Below, in pieces: positions 59,762 to 64,000 of a stretch of 64,000 nt of DNA (position 1 is the first letter of the stretch; every line of letters starts with the position of its first letter). The stretch is from Verticillium longisporum (taxonomy: Eukaryota; Ascomycota; Sordariomycetes; Glomerellales; Plectosphaerellaceae), in the NCBI GenBank assembly GCA_019188255.1, contig JAETXT010000001.1:6014001-6078000 (forward strand), read 5' to 3'. The notes below the pieces were generated by a model that had not been told where the DNA came from, did no database searches, and was given only the letters and a program-made list of their open reading frames with translations. Both the position numbers and the translations under genes were made by a program.

Positions 59762-62120
59762 TTATCCAAATACCAGGCTGAACCCCATCTCTTCGGCGAT
59801 TCTCCTCCATCCGCCACCCCCAGGATCGGCCCTTCCACCTGCCTTCGCAAGATCCCTCCTTCGCCAGACCTCCACAACAACCTCCCAGGCCTTGGCAGCA
59901 TTGACCACACCCCTCGCCGCCTCGACTGCCGCGAAAGCCTGCCTAGCGAGGCCACGATCCCGGCCATCTCCGGCTTCGCATGCTGCCTCAAACAAAGCCC
60001 AAAGCATCCCGGCGCCCGTACCGCGCCCCGGCGGCAGATGCGGTCCCGTCGCCGAGACACAGTGCCAAAGCGCCGCCCTCGCATGCCGCTGCACCGCCTT
60101 GGCGTTGCGCTCGCGGTTCAACACTATGAGAGCGCTCTGTTTGCACGCGAGCGCCTTGCTTGTCATGACGCGGATGCGCGCCACTTCATCCTCGGGGGCG
60201 TCCTCTGGTCCGTCGACGACACGGTTGACGAGAGTGTAGCCAGGTGGAAGGGCGGGCTCCCAGGCGATGAGAACCTGTTCTAGCTCGTGAAGAGCTGCCT
60301 TTCGCTCGTCGCTAGCGTCCTTGCCTTCGGTGGACGCATGTGAGTCCCTGGAAAGGCTCTGATCACTCTGTCGACATGGTAGAGAGGCAAGGCGGTGGAG
60401 GATGGGCCAGAGGTCGGCTGTGAAGCCGGAGATGGCGCTGATGGAGGAGTCCAGAGCCGAGATCGAAGTATGGGAATGAATCGATGGCGGGGATGAAGCG
60501 CACGGCGCCGTGCCAGACGAGAGCGCGTGGATGACATCAAAGTATCTGAAGGCCTGGCCATCTGTCAGCGGAGGTTCCAGCGAGGGCGCAATGCAGCGAA
60601 CCCTACCTCACGGAAGAAGTCAAGCCTTGGGTTTTCTGAGGCGTGGACTTTCTCTAGAACCCTCCAAGCTTGTTGCATGTGCCGACCGATCGAATTCGTC
60701 GGGCCTCTCTGAAGAAGCTATTCATCCTGCGAGTCAGCGACGTCAAAGCTCGATGCATCCATCACAAAACATACCATCTCGTAGTACACCAGCAACAGCA
60801 TCGCTCCGAGCGTCTGCTCCGTCGCCCAGTCCTCTTCGACTTCGGCCAACGCGGGCAACCCGATCAACGCCTGCTCGTGGAACAACCCATGGTCAACATC
60901 GCCTCTCGACCCCGTCCGTACCAGGTCAGCACCAGCCAGCGCACACGCCGCATCTCTCACCACCGCGCTCCCAAAGCACAACGACCCAACATGGTCTACG
61001 ACGGCACTCCCGCCACCCTGTGACAGACTTGCAGCAACCGAGCGGCAGAAATGCTCCACCAGCGCATTGCGGTCCAGCGTCTGTGCTATCGGGTCCGCCA
61101 CGGCCGAAAACGACCCTCTAGGCCTTGGTGACGCCGGAGCCAGCCAAGGCATGTGAACCGGCGGTACTGGGGCGAGAATCGGCTGGTGCTGCTGTTGCTG
61201 CTGCTGTTGCTGCTGCTGCTGTTGCTGCTGCTGTTGCTCTCCCCAGTCCATGTGGCCCGCCAGGAACGGCCACGGCAGGAGATGCTCTTCGATCTGGGGG
61301 CTCCACGCCAGCGAAGGTATGACTTCAGCCTGCGTCCCGCAGACGTTGGCGCCGGCGAGATCAAAGGTGCCAATCTGGTACGTGTTCTCGCCGAGCGCCG
61401 CGTCGTCATAGCCCAGCAGCGACGGCGAGGTCCCGGTCGTCGGGTCGGACATGGACGTGTCGCCGGCGGCCCAGGGGTCCAGGAACGGGGCGGGCCCCTC
61501 TGGCGTCTGTCCGGGCTCAAAGAAGGCCTGATGGCGGTGCGGCTGCTGGTCGTGCTGCTGATGCCAGGTGGGGGCGGCCGGCGCGGTGCTGGGACCGGAG
61601 GAACCTGGTGTGCTGCCGGCGTCTGGGGGCGAAGGGACCGTGAACTTTGTGGTGCGCTTCTTGCGCTTCTTGATGGGCTCGTAGACGCACTCGACGCCGA
61701 ACTGGACGCAACGCGAACATTGTGGCTTTTCTTCGGAGCACTTTTTTCGCTACGAGGGGACAACGTATTGGTCAACAGCCTTGGGGAAGATGACGGCCAG
61801 GGGGTGGAAACCGAACCAGAGGAACGGAACATACCTTGTCTCGGCTGTGGAAGGAGTGTGAGCTGGGTATAGTTCAGAGAGCATGGCATGTTGGGAGGGA
61901 TTCGCACCAGTACTTGCAACCTGAAGGATCGGTGTTAGCCACAGTTCTGCCGATGCAGATGCGATGATCGAGATGTCAACATACCTGCTCTGGATCGGCT
62001 CTTGACAGGTTTGGGTTGTATGGGTTTCGCGTACAGCATCATTCTATCATGAGGAGACTGCGAATGCTGCTGTTGGCCACCAGCAGCACCTTGCTCTGGA
62101 TCAGATCGACCACCAAACAT
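59762..62120 (-). CDS. Zn2Cys6 (GAL4-type) transcription factor with microexons
   Basis: Six exons: 61985-62120, 61908-61920 (13 nt), 61835-61844 (10 nt), 60775-61749, 60607-60717 and 59762-60553. They give 678 residues with all phases consistent. The zinc cluster is complete only when both microexons are used: cysteines at 47, 50, 57, 64, 67 and 74 in the pattern C-x2-C-x6-C-x6-C-x2-C-x6-C, reading GCKYCRDKRKKCSEEKPQC across three junctions. A basic segment KKRKKRTTK follows. A glutamine run of about 16 residues (61187-61238) lies in the middle. The C-terminal half is helical and resembles the fungal-specific regulatory domain of these factors. DNA targets are unknown. The start ATG at 62120 is in GCCATGTTT; a later in-frame ATG pair lies at 62042/62039. 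It is a nuclear regulator by family. Confidence 0.88.
61187..61238 (-). repeat. CAG/CAA microsatellite encoding polyglutamine
   Basis: A CAG/CAA trinucleotide array inside exon 4 of the Zn2Cys6 gene encodes about 16 glutamines followed by HQP. Such arrays often vary in length between strains. Confidence 0.9.
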
Positions 62121-64000
62121 GGCGAAGGAAGGTGTGGCAGGCAATCAAAGCGGACGGCAGTACACAGCGACGGGGAAACGTGGGGTTGGGAAGCGAAGGG
62201 ACCCGAGACAGGTGGTTCGTGTATCGAACGAGACAGCAGGTGACGGGTGTAATAACATTCAGGAACCAACATGGCCGCGAGGGACCACCTTGGGCTTCCT
62301 ACATCTTCATCATCACAGGACCTCGCCCCGGATCCCAAACTAGACAATGATCCCATGGGCCAAGGCATGGGCCGAGACATGGGCCGAGACACATGGTCGA
62401 GATGGAAAGGGGTGGGAGCATGGGTTCCCCAAACTCTCAGATCCCCCTCCACCACCACCCCCAGACCGGCTGATGAGAGGAGACTGAGGGGTAAGGAACG
62501 TACAATGTGGTTCACTGAAGGGGGACTGGAAAAGGGGGCAAGGGGGGAGCAAGCAGTGAGCGGTGGGCTGCATACTGCAGACGCACGTGGATTTCCCCCC
62601 AATGCCATGCCGCCAGAGGTACATGTACAGAGGAGATTGTTACAAGTGGTCTGCCATGGTCATCGCAACGGGTCGTCCCTTGGCTTGGGGTATCCTAGTT
62701 TGGGCAACGAGGGAGAGGCAAGCTTTCATGACGAGCAGGGGGTTTGTACGTTTTCTTTACCCGGGTATTCTCCCCTGATCCTGGGGACTGCGAGTATGAT
62801 GCCACGAAAGCAAGGGCTGACGGGGGAAGAGGCTTCGGGGAGGCGGTCATGGTAGGCTTTAAGCAGTGCTGATTGCTCAAAGCATGCGGGTCCCCCCGTA
62901 CATGATTACATGGACGCTCCCGAGCGAGGATTCGCGAGGCGCTTGGCGCTCGGGGTACCGAACCATGGTTTGCGCTTCTCGATTCATTCTCTGTTGGCTT
63001 TCGTCCGAATGAGAGACATGGGGGGGTCCGCTGTAAGGCACCGGCTCGTGCTGGAGACCTTGACCTGACCTTGCTGATGCGGGCCGGAAAAGCTGTCTCC
63101 ACCTGTATTGCTTCGCTGCCTTGAAAAGGGTAGTCATGGTTTCGTTCTGGTTGAGCCGAGATGCCGAGGAACTATGCTGCAATGCAGAGGTTCGGCTGAA
63201 GACACTGCTGGTTTGGCATCTCGAGGTTTGATGGATGGCAAGGTACTCCTCTGTCAGTCCGCTCTCACCCGTCGTAGCAATGGCAGCAAGGGGGAGGGAT
63301 GCCACACAGCTCACCGTTGTGAAGACTTGTGAGCCTCTTCGCCATTTTGCCTGCCGCCGGGGGAAAACGCCCGCAGCTCAGGCTGAACTCACAAGCGCCG
63401 TCGCAAGCGTTGACCAACCTACGATTGCGAGTCCCAAAGAACCAAGTGTCGATACCGCCCGAGGGTCTAATAACCCGACGGCACCATTCATTCTCGCCCT
63501 CAGGAACGCAACGCATTGTGAGAAGAAGAAGGGCGGGAAAAGGCGGACATGGTCCAAATCCCCCTCTGGCGGCGGTTTTCGCCGCGGACTTGATCGACGC
63601 TGATTCGACAGCTGCCTCTAATCCACTGGCCATCTCCAACCCCAAGAAACCAGATCTGCGTTAGCCCAGATTCAGGCTTGGACGACCCCTGCGAGTAGGC
63701 GGTGGGTGGACCCCCGAGTGCGTTGATCGAGAGAGAGACGCGAAGAGTAAGGACGAAGATGATACAGACACAGAGACACAAGAGAAGAGGGGAACCCTTG
63801 CTTCTGCAGCACACAATAAGGCACGTGTCGAAGAGGCTTGCTCGCTAGAAACGGGAGTTTGTCCGCCACGAAATCTTGGTAGCCCCCCGTCGCCCGCCCT
63901 CCCATCGCTTGTCGCCCATCATCTGCCAGCCATGCACAAGGCCAGAGTAGGATGGACCTGCAGAAAGGCCACTGCAGAGCTCAGGTCAGACTGCAATGGG
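62121..64000. promoter_or_regulatory. Upstream region of the Zn2Cys6 gene; no gene recognised
   Basis: 1.88 kb to the window edge. It includes three close copies of ATGGGCC/CATGGGCC-type units at about 62353-62390 (CATGGGCCAAGG, CATGGGCCGAGA, CATGGGCCGAGA). Open frames here are short and featureless. The region probably holds the promoter of the transcription factor and possibly of a gene beyond the edge. Confidence 0.4.

Noticed and set aside
1..64000. Repeat-induced point mutation
   Set aside because: No AT-rich, TpA-loaded tracts are visible, and the damaged genes carry single lesions rather than many C-to-T changes.
1..64000. Secondary metabolite or other biosynthetic cluster
   Set aside because: No polyketide synthase, peptide synthetase, terpene cyclase or P450 is present; the transporters and the regulator are far apart and mixed with unrelated genes.
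1..64000. CRISPR array or complete transposable element
   Set aside because: The only repeats are short tandem or simple repeats; no regularly spaced units, transposase or reverse transcriptase frames were seen.

Overview
The window is chromosomal DNA from a filamentous ascomycete, most likely a Sordariomycete. The reasons are intron sizes of about 47-100 nt with GTAAGT/GTATGT/GTGAGT donors and CTNAC-like branch sites, CACC/CAAC-ATG start contexts, a fungal-specific elongation factor 3, Zn2Cys6 and DUF6594 genes, a dispersed 5S rRNA gene, and GC-rich coding DNA separated by long CT-rich leaders. The carbohydrate-active enzymes present (AA9 LPMO, PL1 pectate lyase, GH105, GH3) suit a plant-associated or plant-litter fungus. 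The species cannot be named from the sequence alone.

Layout. 3.2-6.0 kb (+): GT2-type membrane glycosyltransferase of the family needed for hyphal growth on surfaces. 7.3-10.7 kb (-): translation elongation factor 3, broken by three single-base deletions in homopolymer runs. 11.5-12.9 kb (-): DUF6594 membrane protein; 13.0-13.7 kb (-): small hypothetical protein. 15.2-18.2 kb (+): membrane-anchored GH3 beta-glucosidase. 19.9-20.6 kb (+): 183-residue conserved-looking hypothetical. 21.2-23.0 kb (-): Dal5/allantoate-permease-type MFS gene with an in-frame TAG. 25.7-26.8 kb (+): intronless GH105 unsaturated uronyl hydrolase. 28.0-29.9 kb (+): MFS transporter. 30.2-33.3 kb (-): 973-residue protein with a STAND-type N-terminal domain and a TPR-like middle. 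34.0-34.8 kb (-): AA9 LPMO. 36.3-38.0 kb (-): sugar transporter with a C-terminal single-base deletion. 38.0-43.6 kb: gene-poor. 43.6-44.7 kb (-): PL1 pectate lyase. 45.9-48.1 kb (-): long disordered hypothetical with an in-frame TAG. 49.1-53.9 kb (-): PDR-type ABCG transporter, nine exons, one single-base deletion. 56.1-57.1 kb (+): dienelactone hydrolase-like protein. 57.4-57.5 kb (-): 5S rRNA. 58.8-59.1 kb (+): small secreted six-cysteine protein. 59.8-62.1 kb (-): Zn2Cys6 transcription factor whose zinc cluster is encoded across 13-nt and 10-nt microexons.

The genes do not form one cluster. A loose theme is plant polymer use: PL1 cuts pectin, GH105 removes terminal unsaturated uronate from the products, AA9 and GH3 act on cellulose and beta-glucosides, and sugar and organic-anion permeases could take up products. 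These genes are scattered among housekeeping genes on both strands.

The most useful observations are (1) five single-base homopolymer deletions in three otherwise intact genes, best explained as sequence or assembly errors; (2) two isolated in-frame amber codons in otherwise open genes; (3) the microexons that complete the zinc-cluster motif; and (4) the STAND-like plus TPR-like architecture at 30-33 kb. No clearly new biological system was found.
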